Origin: Rhodospirillales bacterium
GTDB lineage: Bacteria > Pseudomonadota > Alphaproteobacteria > Rhodospirillales > Shumkoniaceae
Assembly: GCA_028281785.1 (NCBI GenBank)
Contig: JANQJG010000055.1
Span: 1 to 64,000 of the forward strand
Length of the DNA: 64,000 nt
Reading direction: 5' to 3'
Under the pieces are notes generated by a model. It had not been told where the DNA came from. It searched no databases and worked only from the letters and a program-made list of their open reading frames with translations. Shown here in pieces: positions 34,737-44,055 of this stretch. A program made the position numbers and the translations under genes. Every line of letters starts with the position of its first letter. The stretch's first letter is position 1.

Positions 34737-35453
34737 ATGAGCGATCGCGAAGCAGCGCTGGTTGTCGGCGTCGGGCCGGGCCTGGGGGCATCGCTCGCCC
34801 GCTGCTTCGCGAGGAACAACATGGATGTCGCGCTAGCGGCCCGCGATGCTGGCCGCCTTGCCGGTCTCGGCGGGGAGTTGGCGGAGTTGGGTTCGAAGGC
34901 GCGCTGCTTTCCCTGCGACGCCAGCGACGAAGACAGCGTCGAAGCGCTCTTCCAAGCCGCGACCAAAGAGTTGGGCCGTCTCGACCTCGTGGTATTCAAT
35001 GCGGGGGCCTTCGTTCGACGGAAGCTGCTGGAGACGACGGCCGAAGAGTTCGAGCGGTGTTGGCGGGTTGGCTGCCTCGGCGGCTTCCTGGTGGGGCGGG
35101 CGGCTGCGCGTGAGATGGTTTCCCGGGGCGGTGGCACCATCCTGTTCACGGGCGCCACCGCGTCCCTTCGCGGGAGCGCGTTGTTCCACAATCTCGCGGT
35201 GCCCAAATTCGGGCTTCGCGCCTTGGCTCAAAGTATGGCGCGCGAACTGGGACCTCAGGGGATCCATGTCGGTCACGTTATCATTGATGGGCAGATTTTG
35301 TCCGACCGTTACGCGTCCCTGGCCGCCGAGCGCCCGGAAGACGGTTTGCTCTCTCCTGATGCGATCGCCACCAGCTATCTGCACCTTCACCAACAGCCGC
35401 GAAACGCATGGACGCTTGAGCTGGACCTGCGGCCGTGGGTCGAACGGTTCTGA
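34737..35453 (+). CDS. SDR-family oxidoreductase lacking the catalytic tyrosine
   Basis: 238 aa Rossmann short-chain dehydrogenase/reductase: VVGVGPGLGASLARCFA (NAD(P) Gly motif), LDLVVFNAGAFVR and ILFTGATASLRGSALFHNLA then VPKFGLRALAQSMARELGPQ. The usual Y-x-x-x-K reads L-A-V-P-K, so the catalytic Tyr is replaced by Leu while the Lys is kept. A branch of bacterial SDRs has the same loss. It may use a different catalytic residue or act as a binding protein. The ATG follows GGAGGACTGAAGG. The substrate is unknown. Confidence 0.85.
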   Translation: MSDREAALVVGVGPGLGASLARCFARNNMDVALAARDAGRLAGLGGELAELGSKARCFPCDASDEDSVEALFQAATKELGRLDLVVFNAGAFVRRKLLETTAEEFERCWRVGCLGGFLVGRAAAREMVSRGGGTILFTGATASLRGSALFHNLAVPKFGLRALAQSMARELGPQGIHVGHVIIDGQILSDRYASLAAERPEDGLLSPDAIATSYLHLHQQPRNAWTLELDLRPWVERF

Positions 35454-35696
35454 GAACACAAGCCTCCTTTCGCGCTCTTGAAGGGATGATCGTCTGATGC
35501 TCCATCAGTGTCACGGGCGATCAACGACCAGGTTTATGGGATGCCATGTCGTTTGTGCTTCCTCGATCTTGAGCCGGTCAGCGAAAGAGATGGGATCGCG
35601 GCGACGGTTCGGTTTGATTGCGTTACAGGAAGTCACTAGTATCAGCCCGAGCTTCCCGTACGTTTCCCACGCGGGATACCCCGAAACATTCGAAAC
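35454..35696. other. Short spacer before asmA-like gene
   Basis: No gene or strong structure seen; it presumably carries the promoter of the AsmA-family gene. Confidence 0.3.
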
Positions 35697-38600
35697 GTGT
35701 CGGCCAGTGGCGGGGTCACCGGTTTGAAGAAACTCCTGTTCGTCGTCTTGGGGATGCTGGCCATAGTGATTATGGCCGTGCTTGTTGTTCCCAGCTTCAT
35801 AGACTGGAACGACTACAAGGGCGAAATTGCTACCCAGGTCAAGGAGTTGACCGGTCGCGATCTCAGCATAGACGGAGACGTTCGGATCTCGGTCCTACCC
35901 GCGCCCGTGCTGGTCGCCCAGGGCGTTCGGGTTGCCAACGTGGAGGGAGCATCCCAGCCCGACCTGATGCGCCTGAAGTCGCTTGAGATCCGAATCGCGC
36001 TGGGGCCCTTGCTTGGAGGCACTGTTCAAGTCGAGACGGTCAAGCTTGTCGATCCGGTGATTCACCTGGAGCGGCTGCGAGACGGACGGGTGAGCTGGCA
36101 GCTTGGCGACGCGTCTGACCCGGACCCAGGCACGGATACCGGGACGACGGAAACTCCAGCCTCGGCACCGACCGATCAGGTGTCTCAACCGTCGGTTCGC
36201 CTTGATAGCTTCGTGATCGAAAACGGAACGGTCGTCTACCAGGACATCCCGTCCGGTTTTTCCGAGCGCGTGGAGCAGGTCAATGCCGAGATTGCCGCCG
36301 CATCCTTGACCGGGCCGTTCGAAAGCGTGGGCAGCTTTTTTTTGAGGGGGGCTCAAATCGATTATGCCGCCACGGTGGGCCAGATCATTCATGGGCGAAC
36401 GGTTCCGGTGAATTTAAGGATTGAAAGTCCGCCGGCCGGTACGCGTTTAAATGTTTCAGGGGCCCTTGTTGATTTGGCCGAGGAGCCGCGATTCCGCGGC
36501 AAAGCCAGCGCCGGTGGCGAAAATCTCTCGCGGGCCACATCCGTTGTCCTGGGAAAGGGGAAGGCTCTGCCGGGCTGGTTGGCTCAGCCCTATGAGATCG
36601 CGGGCGCCGTCACCGCAGGGGCAGCCGAAGTCAGGATCGAAGACGTCGACGCACACCTGGGTGATACGCGGGCGAGTGGAAGCTTCGCGATGCGTCTGCA
36701 GCCGAACTCCTCATTCGTCGCCGCATTGGACGTCAAGCATATCAACCTCGACACATGGCTCGGCATGGCGGGAGATGCGAGCGATCGGCCAAGCGCCGAT
36801 GGCGATGCCGAGAAAGGTGCGGAAGGTGAAACCGCGGCCCGGAATAGGGCCAGCGAGCCGCCAACGCTGGAGGTTGTGCTGCCGGAGACAGTCTCCGGAT
36901 CCCTTGAGGTTTCCGTCGACGTGGTCACGTTCCGGGGCTCCAACATTCGCGAAATCCGTTTGATCGGTGAGCTTGCCGGGGGCGAGGTCACAGTGAGCCA
37001 GATGTCGGCCTTGCTGCCTGGCGGATCGGATATCTTTGCTTCGGGCTTTGTCACGATACGTCAGGGTAGGCCCCAGTTCGAGGGCGACATCGAGGCCGAG
37101 ATCAGTGACCTCCGTCGTGTTCTCGCCTGGCTTGATATAGAGCGTCCACACACCTCTTCCGAAAGGCTGCGCAGGGCCGCGTTCAGCGGGCAGCTTCGGA
37201 TCACGGACGAGCGGGTCGAGGCCCGCCGCGTTGATCTTACGGTGGATACGTCACGGCTCACGGGCGGGATCGCCATCGCTTTGAGGCGGAGGCTGGCATT
37301 TGGGGCCGACTTCACAATCGACCGCCTCAATCTGGACGCCTACATGCCTCTGTCCGACCGTGACAAGGACGGCACAGAGGGCAGTCGGGCCGCGGGGCGG
37401 CAGCGTGATCCGGCTTCCCCTGCCGGCGATGGGACCTCGTCAAACCTGCCCATACCACCCCTTGCCGCACTGACTGGCTTTGATGCGAACCTCAAGCTCC
37501 GCGTGAACCGGCTGACATTTCGGCGCATCCCGATCACCGACATCCTGTTGGATGCGACGCTTTTCGCCGGGGCACTCGAGATCCGTGAGCTCAGCGTCGG
37601 CGATCTGGCTGACGCTTCGGGGCAGACAAGCGGCACCATTTCGAGCCTTTCGGAGATTCCCGAACTCGAAAACCTGCAGTTTGAGCTTCGCGGCGGGGAT
37701 CTGGCCCGTTTGCTGAGGGCGTTCGAGATCGAACCACCAGGGCCCGCCGGCGAATTGGGCACAGTGGTCGTGACGGGACGAGCCGATGGAAGAATCCTGA
37801 GCCCGAACCTGGATGTGCAGATCGCTGCCGCCGAAGCGACGGTCGGCTACGAGGGGCGCCTCCCGATCCTGACGCCGGGGACTGATTTGGAAGCACGCGT
37901 CTCCATGCAGCATCCGGATGTCGCACGCCTGTTGCGTTCGCTCGGGGTCGGCTATCGGCCGAGGGGCCGCATCGGCGCCCTGTCCGTGTCAAGCCAGGTT
38001 CGGAACCAGGACTCAACCTGGGGGTTCTCCGATCTGGCCGCCCAAGTCGGAGAGGTGACCATCGCCGGTTCGGGGCGCATCGACCTCTCGGGTGATCGGC
38101 CCAATCTCTCCGCGCAGTTGACGACGAACGAGGTGGTCGTCGATCCCTTCCTTCCGGCCCGGAGGACAGCGTCCCTGTTACCGCCGCATCGTTTCGATCC
38201 GGGTCGGGCGATTCTGGTTCCCGCGGCTTTGCGCGCGATTCCGTTCGAACGCAAACCCAGTGCAAGCTTTCGTACCGTGCAGGGGCGAGGCGGCGAGGCC
38301 GGCCGTTGGTCCACCGATGAGATCGATCTCTCGGTGCTGAATGTTGTGGATGCGGAGATCGCGCTGCGGTCCGAGGCGCTCGCCTATGAGGGCTACCGTC
38401 TGGAAGAGGCGGATTTGGCGTTTGACCTGTCGGACGGATTGCTGCGGATTGAGCGATTGAACGGAGACTTGTTCGGCGGCGCGATGTCGGGGCACGGGCA
38501 GCTGGATTCTTCCACGGGCAACCGGCTTCGCGCGACCGTTGAGATCGAAGGGGCGGAGTTGGCAAGAGCCGGTCCGGCGCTCGGCTCTGAAGGGATGACG

Positions 38601-39176
38601 GAAGGCCGATTGAACGCGGTGTTCGAGGGCGAAACCGCTGGAACCAGCACGTCCGAGATGATCAACAGCTTGAACGGGAATGGTCGGTTTTCCTTGGATC
38701 AAGTCAAGGCGTCCGGCGGCGGAAGCGGCCCCATGGCCGCATTGGTCGAAGTGATCGCAGGGCTCAATCAAATCGGAGGCCTTCTCGGTGGGAATGTGAG
38801 CGGCGAGGGTCTGGCCGACGCCAGTGGTACATTTACCGTCGAGGACGGAGTCGCCCGGTCCGACGACCTGCGGTTGGTCTCCAATGTGGGAGAGGCGACA
38901 GCCGGGGGCACGGTGGATCTGCCGAATTGGACGATCGATGTCGAGGGACAACTGGCGGTCGCGAGGAACATCGCGACCGAACTCTTGGCCGAGCGCGCTG
39001 GGGTCGACCTCAGCGTGCCCTTAGGGGTCTCCGGACCTCTCGACGCGCCCGACGTTAAGCTGGATACGGCGAAGCTGCCCGGGGGCGTCTTGCGGCTGCC
39101 CGGTAAAATCCTCGATGGTACGGGAGTCGAGGGTATCCTGCGCCAGCTTATCCCCGGGTCTCCCGGCGGCCCTTGA
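35697..39176 (+). CDS. AsmA-family protein (large periplasmic bridge-type protein)
   Basis: 1159 aa from the GTG at 35697; a TTG at 35724 directly before KKLLFVVLG is an equally possible start. An N-terminal membrane anchor (LLFVVLGMLAIVIMAVLVVP) is followed by the AsmA signature SFIDWNDYKGEIATQVKELT, GRDLSIDGDV, and long beta-rich repeats. It ends with the AsmA_2-type C-terminal module: NGNGRFSLDQVKASGGGSGP and IDLPNW-like GTVDLPNWTIDVEGQLAVAR. Such proteins form a periplasmic groove and affect outer-membrane lipid supply or assembly. Monocistronic. Its 3' end overlaps the convergent ribbon-helix-helix gene by 29 nt. Confidence 0.88.
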   Translation: MSASGGVTGLKKLLFVVLGMLAIVIMAVLVVPSFIDWNDYKGEIATQVKELTGRDLSIDGDVRISVLPAPVLVAQGVRVANVEGASQPDLMRLKSLEIRIALGPLLGGTVQVETVKLVDPVIHLERLRDGRVSWQLGDASDPDPGTDTGTTETPASAPTDQVSQPSVRLDSFVIENGTVVYQDIPSGFSERVEQVNAEIAAASLTGPFESVGSFFLRGAQIDYAATVGQIIHGRTVPVNLRIESPPAGTRLNVSGALVDLAEEPRFRGKASAGGENLSRATSVVLGKGKALPGWLAQPYEIAGAVTAGAAEVRIEDVDAHLGDTRASGSFAMRLQPNSSFVAALDVKHINLDTWLGMAGDASDRPSADGDAEKGAEGETAARNRASEPPTLEVVLPETVSGSLEVSVDVVTFRGSNIREIRLIGELAGGEVTVSQMSALLPGGSDIFASGFVTIRQGRPQFEGDIEAEISDLRRVLAWLDIERPHTSSERLRRAAFSGQLRITDERVEARRVDLTVDTSRLTGGIAIALRRRLAFGADFTIDRLNLDAYMPLSDRDKDGTEGSRAAGRQRDPASPAGDGTSSNLPIPPLAALTGFDANLKLRVNRLTFRRIPITDILLDATLFAGALEIRELSVGDLADASGQTSGTISSLSEIPELENLQFELRGGDLARLLRAFEIEPPGPAGELGTVVVTGRADGRILSPNLDVQIAAAEATVGYEGRLPILTPGTDLEARVSMQHPDVARLLRSLGVGYRPRGRIGALSVSSQVRNQDSTWGFSDLAAQVGEVTIAGSGRIDLSGDRPNLSAQLTTNEVVVDPFLPARRTASLLPPHRFDPGRAILVPAALRAIPFERKPSASFRTVQGRGGEAGRWSTDEIDLSVLNVVDAEIALRSEALAYEGYRLEEADLAFDLSDGLLRIERLNGDLFGGAMSGHGQLDSSTGNRLRATVEIEGAELARAGPALGSEGMTEGRLNAVFEGETAGTSTSEMINSLNGNGRFSLDQVKASGGGSGPMAALVEVIAGLNQIGGLLGGNVSGEGLADASGTFTVEDGVARSDDLRLVSNVGEATAGGTVDLPNWTIDVEGQLAVARNIATELLAERAGVDLSVPLGVSGPLDAPDVKLDTAKLPGGVLRLPGKILDGTGVEGILRQLIPGSPGGP

Positions 39177-39384
39177 CCCACTGAAGAACGAAAACCCGGA
39201 GTGCGCTTGAAAGGTTACCCTCTCGGGATCGGTCGACCTCCGAGACAAGCTGGTTGAGGGAGACGTCGCGAGTTTCCGCGATGTCCTGAAGGACCTTCCA
39301 AAAAGCGTCCTCCATGGTCACGCTTGTCGGGTGACCGGAAACGACAACCGAGCGTTTGCGAATGCGTGCGGGATCGCCGACCAT
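39148..39384 (-). CDS. Ribbon-helix-helix domain protein
   Basis: 78 aa. RKRSVVVSGHPTSVTMEDAF, then WKVLQDIAETRDVSLNQLVS and GNLSSALRVFVLQWVKG match the alphaproteobacterial RHH_4-type proteins (PF13467-like), predicted dimeric DNA-binding regulators. Convergent with and overlapping the asmA-like gene end by 29 nt; on the same strand as fumC, whose stop lies downstream of a different unit. Target unknown. Confidence 0.88.
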   Translation of the reverse strand: MVGDPARIRKRSVVVSGHPTSVTMEDAFWKVLQDIAETRDVSLNQLVSEVDRSREGNLSSALRVFVLQWVKGRRETRG

Positions 39385-39453
39385 CGGCGCTGCCCTTTGC
39401 TCCCCGGTCCGAAACCGCTCTGTCAGAATGTATCCATATGAACGAGAAGTGCT

Positions 39454-40860
39454 CTAGTCGTGGGGGCCGGTCATTGTCTCGGGCCGCACCCAGGCGTCGA
39501 ACTGCTCGGCCGTGACATACCCAAGCTCAATGGCTGCCTCTTTGAGGGTTGTTCCTTCCGCATGGGCCTTCTTCGCGACCTCGGCAGCCCTGTCGTAGCC
39601 GATATGGGGGTTCAGAGCCGTGACGAGCATCAACGAGCGCTCCATGAGCTCGCGGATGCGTGCCTCGTTGGCTTCAATGCCGACAACACAGTTGTCGGTG
39701 AAGCTCAGGCAGGCGTCCGCCACAAGGCGGACCGATTGCAGGAAGTTGTAGATCATGACCGGCTTGAACACGTTCAGCTCAAAATGCCCGTTCGAGCCGG
39801 CTACGGTGACCGCGACGTGGTTGCCGATGACTTGAGCGCAAACCTGGGTCACTGCCTCGCACTGGGTCGGGTTGACCTTGCCCGGCATGATCGAGGACCC
39901 TGGCTCGTTGGCTGGCAGCATGAGTTCTCCTAGCCCGCTGCGCGGGCCGGAGCCCAGAAAACGGATGTCGTTCGCGACCTTCATGAGGGAGACAGCCAGG
40001 ACGTTGAGGGCGCCGGAGGCCTCGACCATCGCGTCATGCGCGGCAAGTGCCTCGAACTTGTTGGGCGCGGTCACGAAGGGCAGCCCCGTGATTTCGGCGA
40101 CCTTCGTGGCAAATGCCTCGGCAAACCCCTTCTTGGCGTTGAGCCCGGTGCCGACGGCGGTACCGCCCTGGGCCAATTGGTATAGCCGCGGCAGACAGTC
40201 CCGAACGCGGGCGATGCCGTATTCCACCTGCGCCGCATATCCCGAGAACTCCTGACCGAGAGTGAGCGGCGTGGCATCCATCGTGTGGGTCCGGCCGATC
40301 TTGATAACGTCCTGGAAGGACTGGGCCTTTTCCGCGAGTGCGCCCCGCAGGCGCTCCAGCGCCGGGACAAGGCAGTTCTGGATTTCGCCGGCCGCGGCGA
40401 TATGCATCGCCGTCGGGAAGGCGTCGTTGGAGGATTGTCCCCGATTGACGTGATCGTTGGGATGGACCGGATCCTTCGATCCCAACTCGCCGCCGAGGAT
40501 CTCGATGGCGCGGTTGGCGATCACCTCGTTGGCGTTCATATTGGTCTGCGTGCCGGACCCGGTCTGCCACACGACCAAGGGGAAATGCTCGTCGAGCTGG
40601 CCGTCGATAACCTCCTGGGCGGCCTTTGCGATCGGGTCGCCGAGGCCCTTGTCCAACTCCCCCATCTCCATGTTAACCAGCGCCGCCGCACGCTTGAGGA
40701 TGCCGAAGGCGCGCACCAGCGGTATCGGCATGCGCTCGCCGCCGATTCGAAAGTTCTCCCGGGAGCGTTGCGTCTGCGCGCCCCAATAGCGATCGGCGGG
40801 AACGCGGATGGCGCCCATGGAGTCGGTCTCGGTGCGGTATCTCTCGGTCACGTCGGTCAT
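39454..40860 (-). CDS. fumC: Fumarate hydratase class II
   Basis: 468 aa. Converts fumarate to malate in the TCA cycle as an iron-free cytosolic homotetramer. Diagnostic segments: [76 protein letters not shown] and the fumarase/aspartase signature [16 protein letters not shown]. The length is that of E. coli FumC. Monocistronic or the last gene of a minus-strand group. Confidence 0.97.
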   Translation of the reverse strand: MTDVTERYRTETDSMGAIRVPADRYWGAQTQRSRENFRIGGERMPIPLVRAFGILKRAAALVNMEMGELDKGLGDPIAKAAQEVIDGQLDEHFPLVVWQTGSGTQTNMNANEVIANRAIEILGGELGSKDPVHPNDHVNRGQSSNDAFPTAMHIAAAGEIQNCLVPALERLRGALAEKAQSFQDVIKIGRTHTMDATPLTLGQEFSGYAAQVEYGIARVRDCLPRLYQLAQGGTAVGTGLNAKKGFAEAFATKVAEITGLPFVTAPNKFEALAAHDAMVEASGALNVLAVSLMKVANDIRFLGSGPRSGLGELMLPANEPGSSIMPGKVNPTQCEAVTQVCAQVIGNHVAVTVAGSNGHFELNVFKPVMIYNFLQSVRLVADACLSFTDNCVVGIEANEARIRELMERSLMLVTALNPHIGYDRAAEVAKKAHAEGTTLKEAAIELGYVTAEQFDAWVRPETMTGPHD

Positions 40861-40921
40861 CCTTCGTTCTCTCCGATGGCGTTCACGCTTCGCCGGTTCC
40901 TCCGGCTTCGACCAGGCGTTG

Positions 40922-41380
40922 CTACTCCCGAATCAGGAGGTCGTCGACGATCTCCGCCGCGTCCCTCACGAACCCGGGGCAGTTGCCGTCAAAAAGCTTC
41001 TGTTCCCGAGCCGTTTGGTAACCCTCGGCGGTGCTGAGATCAGCGCCGAGTAGATCACGGCAGTCCGTGGCGCCGTGGCGGGCCTCAAATCTGCGAAAGA
41101 ACTCCCGAACCAGCTCTTGCACATGGGCCTTGGCTTTCTCCTCGTCGTTCAAATGCCTGCCAGCGCAACCGAGCGCCATAACGGCCCCGGTTACCGCGCC
41201 GCAGGTGAGTCCATGCCGCCCTATCCCGCCGCCGAAACCGCGCGCTAACTCCCGCGCGGTCTCCGGATCGAGGCCCAGGCGGTCGGAAAAAGCCGCCAAC
41301 ACGGCCTGGCTGCAATTCAGCTTCGGTATGGATTCATCCTGAGGCCGGAAGAAAGAGAGTGCCCTCTCGATCTCGTTCAC
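40922..41380 (-). CDS. C_GCAxxG_C_C family protein
   Basis: 152 aa. Four conserved positions of the family are visible: Cys in [38 protein letters not shown] and TDCRDLLG, with a last Cys in [10 protein letters not shown]. These small redox or metal-binding proteins are often annotated 'split-Soret cytochrome-like' or as C-GCAxxG-C-C proteins; their function is not established. It lies 16 nt downstream of the nitroreductase gene on the same strand, probably cotranscribed, which fits a redox role. Confidence 0.88.
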   Translation of the reverse strand: MNEIERALSFFRPQDESIPKLNCSQAVLAAFSDRLGLDPETARELARGFGGGIGRHGLTCGAVTGAVMALGCAGRHLNDEEKAKAHVQELVREFFRRFEARHGATDCRDLLGADLSTAEGYQTAREQKLFDGNCPGFVRDAAEIVDDLLIRE

Positions 41381-41396
41381 GTCTTGCTCTCCCCGC

Positions 41397-42011
41397 TCAG
41401 CTGGACCCGTGACCTACGGTGATCAGGTAAGCCGGGTCATCCGCTCCTCCGAGACCCAGCACGGTTTTCAGCTTGGGGCCATCATAGGCGCAGATGGGGG
41501 CAGCGCCCAGACCCAGCGATACCGCCTGTAGAAGGAGGTTCTGAGCGATGTGGCCCGCCTCGAGCAAAGCAAAGCGAAGCCCCATTTCACCGAATTTGGG
41601 CGTCATCCGATCGACCACAAGGTTGAGCACGATATGTGCCGGACAGTCCGCCATCCATCCATGATCGAAAGAGACGGCAACCACATCCTTGCGCCGGTCG
41701 CCCTCGGAGACGGCAACGAGTTCGTGGCCTGATGGTAAGTACCGGTAGATACCAGCGTCGAGGCCATCGACCATGCCCGCGACCACGTAGAGATCGATCG
41801 GATAGAGGGCGGCGGCGGATGGCGCGGCGCGATACTCCTCTGGACTGGTGACGCCCTGTCCCGACCATAAGAGCTGAGCGAGATCGGCCAAGAGCAAGGG
41901 ATGATCTGCCCGGTACTCACGCACGGTTCGCCGTGCGGCCAAAACCGATTCGAGCGATAACGGACCGTCATCTCTGGGTGCTGGTAGTTTCATCCTGGCC
42001 TCATGGGACAT
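41397..42011 (-). CDS. SagB/ThcOx-type nitroreductase family protein
   Basis: 204 aa. SLESVLAARRTVREYRADHP is the FMN-binding N-terminal motif, followed by LAQLLWSGQGVT, APSAAALYPIDLYVVAGMVD, GIYRYLPSGHELV, LEAGHIAQNLLLQAVSLGLG and a short C-terminal PAYLITVGH. This matches the SagB-type dehydrogenase subgroup. No azole-peptide precursor or cyclodehydratase gene is nearby, so it is probably a stand-alone flavin oxidoreductase. Start MSHEARMKLP at 42011 as read; the ATG six codons in is possible. Confidence 0.88.
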   Translation of the reverse strand: MSHEARMKLPAPRDDGPLSLESVLAARRTVREYRADHPLLLADLAQLLWSGQGVTSPEEYRAAPSAAALYPIDLYVVAGMVDGLDAGIYRYLPSGHELVAVSEGDRRKDVVAVSFDHGWMADCPAHIVLNLVVDRMTPKFGEMGLRFALLEAGHIAQNLLLQAVSLGLGAAPICAYDGPKLKTVLGLGGADDPAYLITVGHGSS

Positions 42012-42108
42012 GGATCGTCGGCTTTGGAGATCTGCCGCATGCGATCACTGGTGCTGGGGAACAATGATTTTCGAGTCCGGTCATCAACGGGCGCGAATAA
42101 CGCGAGTG

Positions 42109-42627
42109 CTATTTTTTCCTGAACGAATCCAAGGCGATGACCTCCCCGCTCTTCTTTTTTTTCCTCGATGTGGCTGTCTTTCGCGAGGACTTAGCTGATT
42201 CCTTCCGAGACGCGGCCTCTTTGTTGGTATCTTTCGGTTCCTTCTTCCTGGGCGTCGCCGGCTTGAAAACGCGATCCGCTTTCAATTGGAGACCGAAATT
42301 GACCGACGGGTCAGCAAAGGCCGTAACGGCCGAGATGGGCACGCGGAGCCGCGCGCTCCGCCCCTTGAAGCTCAGAGTCACCGAAAACGCCTCGTCGTCG
42401 ACTTCGAGATCCCAGTACTGGTGCTGCAGTACGATTGTCATCTCTTCCGGATACTGCGCCCTGAGATGATCAGGAAGATCGACGCCATCGATCCCTGTGC
42501 GAAACGTGATGTAATAATGGTGATCTCCGGGCAGCCCATGGCTGGCCGAATGGTTGAGAGCCCTCACAACGACGCCCCTTAGGGCCTCGACGATCCATTG
42601 CTCGTATTGAAGTGAGTCAGCCTCCAT
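42109..42627 (-). CDS. sspB: SspB family ClpXP adaptor
   Basis: 172 aa. SspB binds the ssrA tag and delivers tagged proteins to ClpXP. The body has IVEALRGVVVRALNHSASHG, HYYITFRTGIDGVDLPDHLR, MTIVLQHQYWDLEVDDEAFS and VTLSFKGRSARLRVPISAVT, typical of alphaproteobacterial SspB. A Lys-rich linker leads to the C-terminal tail GEVIALDSFRKK, the ClpX-docking (XB-like) peptide. I chose the ATG at 42627 (after GACGGGACAA); the longer frame to 42699 overlaps the tmRNA gene. The gene lies immediately downstream of ssrA on the same strand, so tag and adaptor are encoded side by side. Confidence 0.93.
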   Translation of the reverse strand: MEADSLQYEQWIVEALRGVVVRALNHSASHGLPGDHHYYITFRTGIDGVDLPDHLRAQYPEEMTIVLQHQYWDLEVDDEAFSVTLSFKGRSARLRVPISAVTAFADPSVNFGLQLKADRVFKPATPRKKEPKDTNKEAASRKESAKSSRKTATSRKKKKSGEVIALDSFRKK

Positions 42628-42644
42628 TTGTCCCGTCCTTATGG

Positions 42645-42930
42645 GCGGCGGTTCAAGTGGGGGGCTTCTGTTGCCAGGTGCCCCCCGAACCCCGTTCACC
42701 GCACTAGGCGGCTACAGCAAATGCCTCATTGTCATTGGCACCTGTAAAATTGGCCCGATAACGGCGGGACCATGCCGGGCAAAAACCTTACCTTTACCAC
42801 GCGCGTCGATCCTAGTTCGCCCCCAGAATACTCGTCCCCAGCAACTGGGGCCGCCGAAAACTGGTGGAGGCGCCGGGTACCGCCCCCGGGTCCGCTACGC
42901 TTATTCCGTAAGGCGTTTATCGCCATAGTC
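42645..42930 (-). ncRNA. ssrA: tmRNA, circularly permuted two-piece form
   Basis: Reading the minus strand, the acceptor piece comes first: T-arm region CGGGGGCGGTACCCGG, then CGCCTCCACCA with its CCA ending at 42862. An intervening segment (42825-42861) is removed. The coding piece begins at 42824 with GGGGGCGAACTAGGATCGAC; its GGGGGCG pairs with CGCCTCC to form the 7-bp acceptor stem (one G-U). The tag frame 42739-42704 reads ANDNEAFAVAA then TAG. A strong stem (GGTTC-GGGGGG / CCCCCC-GAACC) ends the coding piece near 42650. Permutation of ssrA is a known alphaproteobacterial trait. Outer ends are approximate. Confidence 0.93.
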
Positions 42931-42947
42931 GGTTTCCCGACCCGCCC

Positions 42948-42976
42948 AATATAGCCGGGAGGAGAGGCGTTTGCAA
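42948..42976 (-). promoter_or_regulatory. ssrA promoter
   Basis: On the minus strand, TTGCAA (42976-42971), a 17-nt spacer and TATATT (42953-42948). It would start transcription near 42941, just before the acceptor piece. Near-consensus sigma-70 spacing and sequence. Confidence 0.7.
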
Positions 42977-43072
42977 ACCAGGGGCGTGACGCCTGGCGGA
43001 AACGACGGGACCTTTGCGTTCGCGTTGGGAGCGGCTAAAGTGCGCCGCCTGTCTGGCGGGAGGGACGCCCCG

Positions 43073-44023
43073 ATGAAGCTGACTCCGGAGCAAAGAGCAG
43101 AGATCGATGCCGCGCGTGGCCAGCGGTTTGAGACCCGGAGAATTACGGTTCCAGAGCTCGAGGAGATCCTCTACGAGCCCTTGCCCGTGCTCGACCATGG
43201 ATTCGTTCGGGTGGTGGACTATATGGGCGACGACGGGGCGATTGTACAGTCAGCGCGCGTGTCATATGGGAAAGGGACCCGCAAAACTCGCGATGATGCC
43301 GGATTGATCAGCTATTTGATGCGGCATCGCCATACGACTCCCTTCGAAATGTGCGAGATCAAATACCACGTGAAGCTGCCCATCTTCGTGGCTCGCCAGT
43401 GGATCAGACATCGCACGGCAAACGTGAACGAATACTCGGCGCGGTATTCGATTCTCGATCGGGAGTACTACATGCCGGCGCCGGACCAACTGGCTACTCA
43501 GTCACGCTCAAATCGGCAGGGACGCGGCGCTGTTTTGTCGGGACCGGAGGCGGATTGGGTGCTGAATACGTTACGCGAGGACGCGGAGCGCTGCCACGCC
43601 CATTACGAGGAAATGCTGAACGAGAGCCAGGACGGGGAAACCCTCGACCCGGATCGACGGGGATTAGCCCGCGAGCTCGCCCGCATGAACCTGACTCTCA
43701 ATACCTATACCCAGTGGTACTGGAAGATCGATCTCCACAATCTCCTGCATTTTCTGAGTTTGCGGGCGGATCCGCACGCTCAATACGAAATTCGCGCCTA
43801 TGCCGACGTCATGTTGGAGACGGTGAGGCGTTGGGTCCCCCTGACCTTTGAGGCTTTCGAGAAGTATCGGCTCAAGGGAGCGAGCGTCTCGGAAGGCGGC
43901 ATTGATGTCATTCGGCGTCTCGTCGCGGGCGAGAACATCCGCCAGGAGGACAGCGGGCTCAGCAAGCGCGAGTGGCGAGAACTCATGGGCATTCTGGATA
44001 GAACAGAAGAAAACTCGCCGTGA
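43073..44023 (+). CDS. thyX: FAD-dependent thymidylate synthase ThyX
   Basis: 316 aa. Makes dTMP from dUMP using methylenetetrahydrofolate with NADPH and FAD. The ThyX signature R-H-R-x7-S-x-R is seen in [17 protein letters not shown], with [20 protein letters not shown] and [20 protein letters not shown] as further family blocks. The ATG at 43073 follows GGGAGGGACG; the frame is open to 42971 but that part is not ThyX-like. Divergent from ssrA. Confidence 0.96.
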   Translation: MKLTPEQRAEIDAARGQRFETRRITVPELEEILYEPLPVLDHGFVRVVDYMGDDGAIVQSARVSYGKGTRKTRDDAGLISYLMRHRHTTPFEMCEIKYHVKLPIFVARQWIRHRTANVNEYSARYSILDREYYMPAPDQLATQSRSNRQGRGAVLSGPEADWVLNTLREDAERCHAHYEEMLNESQDGETLDPDRRGLARELARMNLTLNTYTQWYWKIDLHNLLHFLSLRADPHAQYEIRAYADVMLETVRRWVPLTFEAFEKYRLKGASVSEGGIDVIRRLVAGENIRQEDSGLSKREWRELMGILDRTEENSP

Positions 44024-44055
44024 ACAAGCCTGGGCTCGCCAAGTAGGTTCCGTCC

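Noticed and set aside
42628..42699. N-terminal extension of SspB
   Set aside because: It would overlap the tmRNA coding piece; the ATG at 42627 has its own ribosome site and matches SspB length.
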